A stretch of DNA of 26,721 nucleotides, from the NCBI GenBank assembly GCA_026415995.1, contig JAOAGB010000021.1, positions 1-26,721 on the forward strand. The letters are read 5' to 3'. The number at the start of each line of letters is the position of its first letter. The first letter of the stretch is position 1. The position numbers were made by a program, and so were the translations under genes. Shown here piece by piece: positions 7,755 through 16,535 of the stretch. The DNA is from Thermodesulfovibrio sp. (GTDB taxonomy: Bacteria; Nitrospirota; Thermodesulfovibrionia; Thermodesulfovibrionales; Thermodesulfovibrionaceae). Under the pieces are notes generated by a model. The model searched no databases. It was given only the letters and a program-made list of their open reading frames with translations, and had not been told where the DNA came from.

Positions 7755-8858
7755 ATGATACCAGAGACCAGTATTCAATTAGAGCATTTAAAAAAGATAC
7801 TTGAATTTTCTGCAATAATAAACTCGTCCCTCGAAATTGAAGAGATAAGGAAACGAACGATAGAGGCTTTAGTAGAACTTACAAACAGTGAGGCAGGTAG
7901 CCTTCTTCTTTATGATGAAAATACTGAAGAGCTGTATTTTGATGTTGCTATTGGAAAAAAAGCTGATAAAATTAAAACCATTCGACTCAAACTCGGACAA
8001 GGTATTGCAGGATGGGTTGCTCAGCATAGGGAAGTTTTGATCATAAATGATGTGCAGAAGGACCCGAGATTTTTTAAAAAAGCTGATGAAAAAAGCGGTT
8101 TTATCACAAAGACAATGATATGCGTTCCGGTTTTCTCAAAGGATAAACTGATAGGTGTTCTGCAAGTAATAAATAAAATAGAAGGTTTATTTACTGAGTA
8201 TGATGCAGAGTTATTAAAATCTCTCGCTAATCAGGTTGCGGTAGCAATAGAAAATGCAAAGCTTTATAATGAATTAAAAGAGACCTTTTACGAAATTGTC
8301 TTTGCCTTGGCAGATACAATTGAAAAGAGAGACCCTTACACTGGTGGGCACACTAAAAGAGTCATGGATTACTGCATTGCCATCGGGAAAAAGATGGGAT
8401 TAGATAAAAATGAACTTGAAAAGCTTAAGCTTGCAGCAATCCTTCATGACATAGGTAAAATTGGCATTAGAGACTCTGTTTTGCTTAAAGAAGGAAAGCT
8501 AACAGATGAAGAATTTGTGTTAATAAAAAAACATGCACTATTTGGAGCAGAGATACTACAACATGTAAAAAAACTTGAGGTAATACTGCCTGGGGTAAAA
8601 TATCATCATGAAAATTTTGATGGTTCAGGTTATCCTGAGAAACTTAAAGGTGAACAGATCCCTCTTATTGCAAGGATTATTGCTGTAGCAGATACCTTTG
8701 ATGCTATGACAACTGACAGACCATATAGAAGAGGTCTTTTTTTTGAAGAAGCACTTTTAGAGCTTAAAAAAAAGGAAGGAACACAGTTTGATCCAAAAGT
8801 TGTAGAGGCTTTTATCAAAGTATTTGAGAAAGGAGAATTAAGAAAAGTTGGAGATTAA
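7755..8858 (+). CDS. GAF domain HD-GYP phosphodiesterase
   Basis: 367 residues, no membrane segment. A GAF sensor domain (about 15-170) contains GQGIAGWVAQ and MICVPVFSKDKLIGVLQVIN. The HD-GYP domain (about 175-360) has H199, the catalytic pair HD 231-232 in AAILHDIGKIGI, H260, HHENFDGSGYP (284-294, complete GYP) and VADTFDAMTTDRPYR. HD-GYP enzymes usually hydrolyse cyclic di-GMP. All metal ligands appear present, so it should be active. It is the first gene of an operon: the next gene (cyclic-nucleotide phosphodiesterase) starts inside its 3' end, followed by an adenylate cyclase. The GAF ligand is unknown. Confidence 0.93.
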   Translation: MIPETSIQLEHLKKILEFSAIINSSLEIEEIRKRTIEALVELTNSEAGSLLLYDENTEELYFDVAIGKKADKIKTIRLKLGQGIAGWVAQHREVLIINDVQKDPRFFKKADEKSGFITKTMICVPVFSKDKLIGVLQVINKIEGLFTEYDAELLKSLANQVAVAIENAKLYNELKETFYEIVFALADTIEKRDPYTGGHTKRVMDYCIAIGKKMGLDKNELEKLKLAAILHDIGKIGIRDSVLLKEGKLTDEEFVLIKKHALFGAEILQHVKKLEVILPGVKYHHENFDGSGYPEKLKGEQIPLIARIIAVADTFDAMTTDRPYRRGLFFEEALLELKKKEGTQFDPKVVEAFIKVFEKGELRKVGD

Positions 8859-9612
8859 GGTTCTTGGGGCTTCTGGGTCTGATATCCCTGGGCTTCATTT
8901 AACTTCTTTTCTTTTGGACAAAAAAATTCTCTTTGATGCCGGTGGAGTTACAAGTTCTTTAAGTTTGAAGGAGCAACAGAAGATAAAATATATTTTCATA
9001 ACACATGCACATCTTGACCATATTAGAGATATACCTTTTCTTGCAGACAATCTGATTTTAAGTGGTAAAAAGTCTCAAATAACAGTTTTTTCGATAAAGG
9101 AGGTTATTGATGATATCAAGAGACATCTACTTAATCACAGAATATGGCCTGATTTTACAGTAATTCCAAATGAAAAAGAGTCTATTTTAAAGCTTGAAAA
9201 AATAAAACAAGGAATCCCCATTATAATTAACGGGTTTAAAATCACTGGATTTAAAGTAAATCACTCAGTACCGGCAGTTGGTTATCTTGTTCAGAAGGGA
9301 AAGAAATCTTTTTTTTACACAGGTGACACCGGTCCTACCAAAAAAACATGGCAAAGTATATCAGGTATAAAATTAGATGCTTTGATAATTGAATCTTCCT
9401 TCCCTGATAAAATGAAGAAAATTGCTCAGACAACAGGACACTTAACCCCTGAATTGCTTTTCGAGGACATATCATTAATTAATCCTATCCCAAAACTAAT
9501 ATATATCACTCACATCAAACCCTTTTATATAAAAGAAATTGAAAAAGACATCTTTAAGAGATTTTCCTTTAAAATAAAAATCCTTGAAGGCGGTGAAATT
9601 ATAAGGCTTTGA
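8848..9612 (+). CDS. Class II cyclic-nucleotide phosphodiesterase (metallo-beta-lactamase fold)
   Basis: 254 residues. The metallo-beta-lactamase motif is THAHLDH (H53, H55, D57, H58), with H139 in KVNHSV, D160 in YTGDTGP and H222 in THIKP. The sequence IESSFPDKMKKIAQ followed by GHLTPELL is typical of class II cAMP phosphodiesterases (yeast Pde1, Vibrio CpdP family) rather than of RNase Z or glyoxalase II. No signal peptide is evident, so it is probably cytosolic. The start is TTG at 8848, with AGGAG 12 bases upstream inside the previous gene. It overlaps the HD-GYP gene by 11 bases and lies 15 bases before an adenylate cyclase, which fits cAMP turnover. Confidence 0.85.
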   Translation: MEIKVLGASGSDIPGLHLTSFLLDKKILFDAGGVTSSLSLKEQQKIKYIFITHAHLDHIRDIPFLADNLILSGKKSQITVFSIKEVIDDIKRHLLNHRIWPDFTVIPNEKESILKLEKIKQGIPIIINGFKITGFKVNHSVPAVGYLVQKGKKSFFYTGDTGPTKKTWQSISGIKLDALIIESSFPDKMKKIAQTTGHLTPELLFEDISLINPIPKLIYITHIKPFYIKEIEKDIFKRFSFKIKILEGGEIIRL

Positions 9613-9627
9613 GAATTTATCTGATTT

Positions 9628-11526
9628 ATGTATAAAAAAAGAGATTCTAAAAAAAGTATATACTATCTTTGTGGAATAATAATTAGTCTAATATTTTGTA
9701 TATTATATTTTTTTCAACTGAAACCTCTTCATACGTTTGATTTAAAGTTATACGACATTTTATTCATCTTAAGAGGAGAGGAGAGGCCTTCTCATCAAAT
9801 TGTAATTGTTGCAATAGATGACTACTCTTTAGAAAAATTAGGTAGATGGCCTTGGAGCAGAGACATAATTGCAAAACTTATTGATAAATTATCAGAAAAC
9901 TCTCCAGCTGTTATTTCTTTTGACATAATATTCAGCGAATCTGAAAAAAATGATTATATACTTGCAAAAAGTATAAATAAAGCAGGAAATGTGATAATGC
10001 CTGTGGTTTTCTTTTTTGATAAAGAGGGATCAGCTCAAAAAGAAATAATCCTGAACTCATCAATTAGAGTGATAAATCATGAAAAATTTATGGAATATGC
10101 TCCGTTGTCTTCAAAAAAAGTCTTAATTCCTGTAAATACTATTTCAAATGCTTCGGCAGGCTTTGGACATATTAATATGTTTCCAGACATTGATGGAACA
10201 ATAAGAGCAGAAACCCTCTTTATTGAATATTATGGACATTTAATTCCTTCTTTGCCTCTTAAAACTGCAGCAGTTTATCTTGGGATACCAGAGGGAAAAT
10301 TTCTAATTGATGCTACAAATGGGATTTATCTTGGTAAAAGATATATACCTACAGATAAATATGGAAGAATTCTTATTCACTACTATGGTGGAAATCAAAA
10401 CTTTAAACATATTTCTGTTATAGATATCCTTGAAGGCAGGGTAAAAAAAGAGGATATAGAGGAAAAAATAATTTTAATTGGTGCAACAGCTATTGGAATA
10501 TATGATTTAAGGGTGACACCCTTTAGTTCTGCCCTTCCTGGAGTTGAAAAGCATGCAAATGTAATTGAATCGATTCTTTCGAATAAAAGCATTATAGTTA
10601 CACCTCCTGATTTAGTTATTTTTTTGATAATACTAATAGGATTAATAGGTAATTTGTTTTATCAGAAATTCAAAGCAGTTTATTCACTTATTATTCTTAT
10701 GGTTTTAGTTTTGATTACTTTTTCGTTTTCCTTCTTTCTTTTCATATTTAAGGGGGTATGGTTTTCATATCTTTATCCGTCAGCCAATTTAGTTGCTCAG
10801 TTTATGGTTATAATTGCCATAAAATATGCATATTCTGAGAAAGAAGCTCGACATATAAGGAAAATATTCTCTAACTATGTTACAGAAAGAGTTGTAAATG
10901 AATTAATGAAAACCCCCTCTATGGCAAAGCTTGGAGGAGAGAAAAGAGAAGTGACAGTTCTATTTGCAGATATTAGAAATTTTACATCTATATCAGAAAA
11001 ACTACAGCCTGAAGAGGTTGTATATTTACTTAATGAATATTTTGGTGCAATGACAGAAATTATATTTAAATGGGAAGGCACTCTGGATAAATTCATGGGA
11101 GATGCGATTATGGTATTCTGGGGAGCCCCCCTTGAACAGCCTGATCATGCAGATAGAGCAATTAATTGTGCTGTAGAAATGTTAAAGAGACTCAAAGAAC
11201 TTTGCAAAAAATGGAATAATGAAGGCAAACCCGTTTTTAAAATTGGAATAGGAATTAATACTGGTGAGGTTATTGTGGGAAATATTGGTGCAGAAGGTAA
11301 AAAAATGGACTATACTGTAATAGGTGATCATGTTAATCTTGCCTCTCGACTTGAAACATTGAATAAACAATTTAATTCTGAGCTAATCATATCCGAATTT
11401 ACGTTTAAAAGACTGCAGGATAAGATTGAAAAAAATCTTTTTGGTCCTCTTTTTATTGAATCATTAGGAGAAATTACAGTAAGAGGGAAAGAAAAATCGA
11501 TAAAAATCTATCAGATTAGTTTTTGA
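9628..11526 (+). CDS. CHASE2 domain class III adenylate cyclase (first copy)
   Basis: 632 residues. One N-terminal membrane helix (about 10-30) is followed by an extracytoplasmic CHASE2 domain (about 32-325), three more membrane helices (about 327-403) and a cytoplasmic class III cyclase domain (about 430-610). Metal residues D448 (LFADIRNFT) and D492 (MGDAIMVFWG), substrate Lys K488, Thr T563 (DYTVIGD) and transition-state residues N570 and R574 are all present. The Lys/Thr pair indicates a class IIIb cyclase using ATP. It lies 15 bases after the cyclic-nucleotide phosphodiesterase in the same operon and converges on the FecR gene. No Shine-Dalgarno is visible, so translation may depend on coupling. 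Confidence 0.92.
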   Translation: MYKKRDSKKSIYYLCGIIISLIFCILYFFQLKPLHTFDLKLYDILFILRGEERPSHQIVIVAIDDYSLEKLGRWPWSRDIIAKLIDKLSENSPAVISFDIIFSESEKNDYILAKSINKAGNVIMPVVFFFDKEGSAQKEIILNSSIRVINHEKFMEYAPLSSKKVLIPVNTISNASAGFGHINMFPDIDGTIRAETLFIEYYGHLIPSLPLKTAAVYLGIPEGKFLIDATNGIYLGKRYIPTDKYGRILIHYYGGNQNFKHISVIDILEGRVKKEDIEEKIILIGATAIGIYDLRVTPFSSALPGVEKHANVIESILSNKSIIVTPPDLVIFLIILIGLIGNLFYQKFKAVYSLIILMVLVLITFSFSFFLFIFKGVWFSYLYPSANLVAQFMVIIAIKYAYSEKEARHIRKIFSNYVTERVVNELMKTPSMAKLGGEKREVTVLFADIRNFTSISEKLQPEEVVYLLNEYFGAMTEIIFKWEGTLDKFMGDAIMVFWGAPLEQPDHADRAINCAVEMLKRLKELCKKWNNEGKPVFKIGIGINTGEVIVGNIGAEGKKMDYTVIGDHVNLASRLETLNKQFNSELIISEFTFKRLQDKIEKNLFGPLFIESLGEITVRGKEKSIKIYQISF

Positions 11527-11549
11527 TAATAAAAAATTTTGATCTAATC

Positions 11550-12293
11550 TTATGTTACATCGCCTGAGGGTGGTGGTATTTCTTGTTGTGGCGGTGTTAA
11601 AGGTTGCTGAGGTGTTTGAATTGGTATTATTTCTGTAATTGGAGGAATAAAGAGATTAAAATTCAGGTTTTCTTTATATTTTTCTATATCTCCAATTATT
11701 TCTATTATTGGCTGAGTAGGAGGAGTTTTTTCTTTTATTATTGTCATTTCTCCACTTTGGAGCTCAACAATTTGATCTGGGAAATTTATATTATAAGAAT
11801 AAACCTTCCCAGAAATAACAAAAACAGTTGTAGTTGGATTTATATCATGTGATACAATGAAGTCTGTACCTCTAACCCCTGCAACTGCTATCGGTGTTTT
11901 TACCTCGAATCTATTAGCTTTTGGAGATGAACTAATTTTATTTACACTATCCTTAGAAACATATGATTCAACTCTGCCTCTTTGTAACTCTATCCTTGCC
12001 TTTAAAATATCCCCGTCTGTCAAATATTCGCTTATATCAATTCTGCTTCTTTGCCCAATTTTAATTACTGTCCCATCTTTAAATGTTATTTCAGCCTTTG
12101 AGTTTGTTTTTGTTCTTATAATGTCTTTCAGATATATGGGTTGATTAATCTCGGCTTGAACTGATGGAAGTTTGCCTTCACGCATTATATCAACTTTTCC
12201 TTGTATAGCTGTAAGCTTTCCTACTTCTTGGGCAAAGGCCATAGAGCTTAATATAAGAAAAAATAAGAAGATTGAGAAAAATATTTTTTTCAT
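11550..12293 (-). CDS. Secreted FecR-domain protein
   Basis: 247 residues. The signal peptide is MKKIFFSIFLFFLILSSMAF followed by AQ. The FecR domain (about 50-165) includes ITFKDGTVIKIGQRSRIDI and TPIAVAGVRGTDF. The C-terminus is proline-rich (TPQQPLTPPQQEIPPP) and probably disordered. There is no membrane helix after the signal, so this is a periplasmic FecR-domain protein and not an anti-sigma FecR; no fecI gene is nearby. AAGGAGG 6-7 bases upstream fixes the start. It follows the TPR-barrel gene by 11 bases in the same direction and is probably its operon partner. Two CHASE2 cyclases flank this pair. The function is unknown. Confidence 0.88.
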   Translation of the reverse strand: MKKIFFSIFLFFLILSSMAFAQEVGKLTAIQGKVDIMREGKLPSVQAEINQPIYLKDIIRTKTNSKAEITFKDGTVIKIGQRSRIDISEYLTDGDILKARIELQRGRVESYVSKDSVNKISSSPKANRFEVKTPIAVAGVRGTDFIVSHDINPTTTVFVISGKVYSYNINFPDQIVELQSGEMTIIKEKTPPTQPIIEIIGDIEKYKENLNFNLFIPPITEIIPIQTPQQPLTPPQQEIPPPSGDVT

Positions 12294-12304
12294 TTTTATC
12301 CTCC

Positions 12305-13870
12305 TTAAAAATTAAAGGAAATTTCGATGCTATAAAGATTTCTCCTGTAATCGTAAATTGGGAAGTTAGAAGCACCTTTTGTGTAAGTATATCTGAGATT
12401 CATAGTATAAAATTTTGATATATCATAATTTAAACCTAAATTAATATTGGATATTTTATCTTTTCTTTTCGTTTCATTATCTGGGAATCCATTTATACCT
12501 ATGCCAGATAATGTGTGAATGTTTTTATAATTTTGCCATGTATAATCACCTGAAAGATTAATCTTCAATCTTTCTAAAAATGGATAAATAATACCAGCTG
12601 AGATTCTATGGGAATCAGATTCCCAGTTTTTACCTTCTGTAGCATCATATATATATTCGTATTTAGTATAAAACAAACCCTTACCACCTTTGAAAGGATA
12701 AAGATAACCAAGAAGAATTAAGAATTGATTGCTGTCTCTGTCTTCATCTGGATCTAATCCCTTTTCATATTTCAATATATCACGTTTGCCATATCCTAAA
12801 GAGAATTGAGCAATATGATTAGGCATGAGTTTAAGATTTACAGAAGGTCTAAAATGAAAGAGAGACATATATTGTCTCTCATTAAGCCACACATGATAAT
12901 AACTTAAAGGGAATATAACTATACCATTTTTAAAATCATATCCTGGAATGAGCTCAACTGATTGAATAATCATATCATATTCATATGTGTGAAAATAGTT
13001 TTTATAATAAAATTCGTAGCTTCCGTAAAAATAAAATTTATCAAGCGGGAGAGGTTTATAAATTAATTTAAAAATATTAACAATTGCACTGTCTCTCTTG
13101 CCTGAAATTTTATCAATTGTTTCAATGCCTATGGTTCCTGTAGGTTTTGAAACAACATTATTATCATATAGATAGCCTGTACTAAAATTGATATTCCACT
13201 TTTTATAAGATTTAATTACTCTGTCAAGTGCTGATAAATAATCTTTTGAAAACTCTGCAATATCAGTTCCAGGGAATGTTTCTACTAATGCTTCAAAAGA
13301 TTGCTTTGCTTCGTCTATTTTTTTTTCATAAAGATATGTAAGAGAAATATGAAAATCTGCTGATTGAGCAAGATTTTTATCAATTGTCTTTGCTTTTTGA
13401 AAGGCTTCTCTTGCTTCTTTATATCGTTCTTCTTTGAGAAAAATCAATCCGTTTAAAAAAGATATTTTTGCAGACATGATTTGTTGACCCTCTACTTCTC
13501 TTAGCCATTTCTTAGCTTCATCAATTTCATCAAGTTGATATAGTATTTGGATAAGTTCTACATAAGAATCTATTATCTTTGGTTCACCAATAAGAGACTT
13601 AATGAAAAACTCCTTAGCTTTTCTTGGTTCACCAATTTGCTTATAAGTAAGTCCTATATAGAAACTTACTGTTGTTGAAGGTGAGGTTTTATAAATTTCA
13701 TTAAAAATTTCAAGAGCTTCTTCATAGTTTTCTGCTCTGTATTGCTCTATACCTTTTTTTAACAATGAATCCTCTGCAATTGTATAATTAAAAAAAAGAA
13801 ATATTGAAATAATAATGATAAAAATTAATTGTAAAGGTCTGAAGATAAAATTTCTTTCAATGCGTATCAT
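12305..13870 (-). CDS. TPR protein with C-terminal outer-membrane beta-barrel
   Basis: 521 residues from the chosen start. A signal or anchor (about 12-32) is followed by roughly five TPR repeats (about 35-215; e.g. AENYEEALEIFNEIY and ERYKEAREAFQKAK). About 300 residues of alternating, aromatic-rich strands begin at WNINFSTGYLYDNNV and end in Phe (EISFNF), as in barrels folded by BAM. The layout resembles TPR-barrel families such as Slam/DUF560, but I cannot assign one. A longer reading from TTG at 13906 is open, but that TTG is the -35 box of a promoter; ATG at 13870 lies 7 bases after the -10. It heads an operon with the FecR protein. Confidence 0.82.
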   Translation of the reverse strand: MIRIERNFIFRPLQLIFIIIISIFLFFNYTIAEDSLLKKGIEQYRAENYEEALEIFNEIYKTSPSTTVSFYIGLTYKQIGEPRKAKEFFIKSLIGEPKIIDSYVELIQILYQLDEIDEAKKWLREVEGQQIMSAKISFLNGLIFLKEERYKEAREAFQKAKTIDKNLAQSADFHISLTYLYEKKIDEAKQSFEALVETFPGTDIAEFSKDYLSALDRVIKSYKKWNINFSTGYLYDNNVVSKPTGTIGIETIDKISGKRDSAIVNIFKLIYKPLPLDKFYFYGSYEFYYKNYFHTYEYDMIIQSVELIPGYDFKNGIVIFPLSYYHVWLNERQYMSLFHFRPSVNLKLMPNHIAQFSLGYGKRDILKYEKGLDPDEDRDSNQFLILLGYLYPFKGGKGLFYTKYEYIYDATEGKNWESDSHRISAGIIYPFLERLKINLSGDYTWQNYKNIHTLSGIGINGFPDNETKRKDKISNINLGLNYDISKFYTMNLRYTYTKGASNFPIYDYRRNLYSIEISFNF

Positions 13871-13877
13871 TTTTTGT

Positions 13878-13906
13878 ATTATTTGAATTTTTTTAAAAAA
13901 AGTCAA
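13878..13906 (-). promoter_or_regulatory. Promoter of the TPR-barrel/FecR operon, leaderless type
   Basis: Minus strand: TTGACT (13906-13901), 17-base spacer of a T run then an A run, AATAAT (13883-13878), then 7 bases to the ATG at 13870. The T and A tracts may bend the DNA. It shares the intergenic gap with the divergent second adenylate cyclase gene. Confidence 0.72.
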
Positions 13907-13998
13907 TATTTTTATATGGAATTTTTCCTATATAGAAAAATAAAAACGATTGAAAAAAAAGATATAATATCTTAAACTGTCATAGTCAAGCTTTAATT

Positions 13999-16074
13999 AT
14001 GCAAAGGAACCTATTAAAGAATACCATAATTCTTACTATTACCTCTTTTATAATTTCATCAGTTATATTTATTTCAGGTATTTTGAATCCCTTTGAGTTT
14101 AAGGTTTACGATTTTCTTTCTAAATACATTGCTCCTTTTAATAAAGTTGATAATATCTGTCTTATCTATATAGATCAATTGAGTATTGATGAATTAAAGA
14201 GACAGGGAATAACATGGCCTTGGCCAAGACAAATTTATGCACCTGTTATAGAGTATCTCTCAGAGGCTGAGGCGGTTTTTTTAGATATACTTTTTACAGA
14301 AAATTCTTCTTATGGAGTGGAGGATGATAAAATTCTTGCAGAAGCAATAAAAAGGTCAGGAAATATTTATTTACCAATTGTTCTTTCCAAGGAAAAAAGA
14401 GAATTTGATGAGGAATATACGAAAAAGATAGCCTATCATGAGCAGATGTCCATCATCCAAGAGTACCAATCTGTGATTTTTCCTATAGATGAATTTAAAA
14501 CAGCTGCTAAGGGACTTGGAAATGTAAGCATTCTTCCTGATGAGGACGGAATTTATAGACAGATACCTCTTTTTTTTAAAGTTAAGGAATATGTAATACC
14601 TAATTTTGTCATGAGTTATTTTATTAAAAAGAATGTTATTCACATTAAAGATGGAAATATTTTAATCGATGAGACTGTTATTCCTCTGAATAATGGATAT
14701 TTACTATTAAAATATTCCGGTGAAAAGAATCCATTCCATGTTTTTTCATTTTTAGAGTTCCTTGAAAAGCCCAATACGAATTTAGAAATTAAAAGAGAAT
14801 TCTTTAAAGGTAAAACAGTTTTTATAGGACTTACGGCAGCAGGACTTTTTGACCTTAAACCTACACCTATATCTTCAAAAACTCCTGGTGTTTTTATTCA
14901 TGCCACTGTTTTTGAAAATTTGTTTAGTAAAAATTTTATTAAAACAATGCCAAAAATTTTAATATACGTAATAATTTTTTTGATATCACTTTTGATTCCT
15001 AATATTTTCTTAAGACAACATTCCATGAAAATCAATCTATTTATTTTTTTGTTTATAGCATCAGTTTTATTCTTTGTTGTTATTGTATTGTTTAGATTTT
15101 CTATATACCTTCAACTTTTACCTCCCTTGGTATGCCTTATTTTCAGTTCTATACTTACACTCTTTTATAGCTATGCCACAGAAGGAAAAGAACGGAAGTT
15201 TATAAAAAGAACCTTTATGCAGTATATGGATAAAAAAATTGTTGATTACCTATTGGAACATCCTGAATCCATAGCACCAGGAGGACAGAAAAGAAGAGTT
15301 ACATTGTTCTTTGCAGATATTGAGGGATTTACAACCATTTCTGAAAGATTGACAGCGGAAGATACAGCAATGATGCTTCATAAAGTGCTCAATTCATTAA
15401 CAGAGATAGTCATTAAAAATTCTGGAGTTGTAGATAAGTATATTGGTGACTGTATTATGGCTTTTTGGGGAGCTCCTTTAAATACAGATTTAGATGAGAT
15501 TAATGCTTGCAATGCTGCTTTAGAATGTATAGAATCACTTAAAGAGATAAACCAAATATTTTCAGAAAAGGGTTTGCCCGTAATTAAGGTAAGAATCGGA
15601 ATTCATACAGGAGATGCTATTGTAGGTAACATAGGTAGTGATAGATTGTTTAACTATACTGTAATTGGTGATACAGTAAATATAGCTTCAAGACTTGAGT
15701 CGGCGAATAAATTTTTTAAAACAAGCATAATAATTAGTGAAGAAACATATTCTAAAATCTCAGAGGATTTTCTTACAAGAGAACTGGGAATAATAAAAAT
15801 TAAGGGAAGAGTTAATCCGATAAGGATATATGAAGTTTTAGGTAGAAAAGAAGAATCGTCCTCTAAGAAATCATTGCTTGTTGATAAATACAATGCTGCC
15901 TATTTATTTTTTAGAGAAAAAAGATGGGATGAAGCAAAAGAGGGATTTAAAGCAATATTAAGAGAATTTCCAGAGGATTTTCCCTCTCTAATGTATTTAA
16001 ATTTTATTGAAAAGTATAGCAATTTAAACCAATTGACAGAAGATTGGTTTGTTGTTAAAATTGAAGAAAAATGA
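13999..16074 (+). CDS. CHASE2 domain class III adenylate cyclase (second copy) with C-terminal TPR-like tail
   Basis: 691 residues. An N-terminal helix (about 9-28) is followed by an extracytoplasmic CHASE2 domain (about 30-315), three membrane helices (about 318-395) and a cyclase domain (about 425-615). Metal residues D440 (FFADIEGFT) and D484 (IGDCIMAFWG), K480, T554 (NYTVIGDTV), N561 and R565 are present, so it should be an active class IIIb adenylate cyclase. Unlike the first copy it has an extra 75 or so C-terminal residues resembling a TPR hairpin (YNAAYLFFREKRWDEAKEGF). Its stop overlaps the SH3 gene start (ATGA). A TATAAT at 13963-13968 is the likely -10, with no good -35 and no clear RBS. 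Confidence 0.92.
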   Translation: MQRNLLKNTIILTITSFIISSVIFISGILNPFEFKVYDFLSKYIAPFNKVDNICLIYIDQLSIDELKRQGITWPWPRQIYAPVIEYLSEAEAVFLDILFTENSSYGVEDDKILAEAIKRSGNIYLPIVLSKEKREFDEEYTKKIAYHEQMSIIQEYQSVIFPIDEFKTAAKGLGNVSILPDEDGIYRQIPLFFKVKEYVIPNFVMSYFIKKNVIHIKDGNILIDETVIPLNNGYLLLKYSGEKNPFHVFSFLEFLEKPNTNLEIKREFFKGKTVFIGLTAAGLFDLKPTPISSKTPGVFIHATVFENLFSKNFIKTMPKILIYVIIFLISLLIPNIFLRQHSMKINLFIFLFIASVLFFVVIVLFRFSIYLQLLPPLVCLIFSSILTLFYSYATEGKERKFIKRTFMQYMDKKIVDYLLEHPESIAPGGQKRRVTLFFADIEGFTTISERLTAEDTAMMLHKVLNSLTEIVIKNSGVVDKYIGDCIMAFWGAPLNTDLDEINACNAALECIESLKEINQIFSEKGLPVIKVRIGIHTGDAIVGNIGSDRLFNYTVIGDTVNIASRLESANKFFKTSIIISEETYSKISEDFLTRELGIIKIKGRVNPIRIYEVLGRKEESSSKKSLLVDKYNAAYLFFREKRWDEAKEGFKAILREFPEDFPSLMYLNFIEKYSNLNQLTEDWFVVKIEEK

Positions 16075-16535
16075 ATTTTAAATTAGTATTCAAGGTTATT
16101 ATTTTATTATTTTTATTTGTTAGCATTTCGTGGGCAGAGACTATTACTGTTATCACCAAGGAAAATGCCATAAGAGAATATCCAAGATTTTTTGCTCCTG
16201 TAAAAGCTTTTGTAAAATATGGGGATTTACTTAGTGTTTTAAATAAGGAAAAGGATTGGTATAAGGTAAAATTTAAAAACATAGCTGGATATATTCATAA
16301 TACCGCTGTTGAAGAGAGAAGTATTTCAATCCAGGGAAAATATCCTATATCAACGACTACTTCAGAGGGAGAGATAACTCTGGCAGGAAAAGGATTTAAT
16401 CCGCAAGTAGAAAGGGCATACAAAACTAAATATCCTCAGATGCGATATGATCTTGTAGATAAAATTGAGAAATATGATGTTTCTGAGAGAGAATTAATGT
16501 CTTTTATAAAGGCAGGAGGACTTTCAGAACCATAA
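16071..16535 (+). CDS. Secreted bacterial SH3-domain protein
   Basis: 154 residues. The signal peptide spans about residues 1-22 (ends SWA, then ETITV). An SH3_3-like domain (about 25-85) contains KENAIREYPRFFAPV, VKYGDLLSVLNKEKDWYKVK and IAGYIHNTAV, the usual pattern of bacterial SH3 domains that bind peptidoglycan or other envelope ligands. The C-terminal half is charged and unrecognised. The start overlaps the stop of the second adenylate cyclase and the stop overlaps the next start (TAATG), so all three genes are translationally coupled. The SH3 protein may present or sense an envelope cue, but that is inferred from context. Confidence 0.83.
   Translation: MNFKLVFKVIILLFLFVSISWAETITVITKENAIREYPRFFAPVKAFVKYGDLLSVLNKEKDWYKVKFKNIAGYIHNTAVEERSISIQGKYPISTTTSEGEITLAGKGFNPQVERAYKTKYPQMRYDLVDKIEKYDVSERELMSFIKAGGLSEP

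Noticed and set aside
8848..9612. Annotation of the metallo-beta-lactamase protein as RNase Z
   Set aside because: The ESSFP and GHLTP segments and the spacing after the HxHxDH motif fit class II cyclic-nucleotide phosphodiesterases better.
11550..12293. FecR-like protein as an anti-sigma factor of an iron-uptake system
   Set aside because: It has a signal peptide and no internal membrane helix or cytosolic anti-sigma domain, and no fecI or TonB receptor gene is nearby.
13950..13968. TTGAAA followed by TATAAT as a promoter for the second cyclase
   Set aside because: The spacer is only 7 bases. The TATAAT may still be used, but not with this -35.
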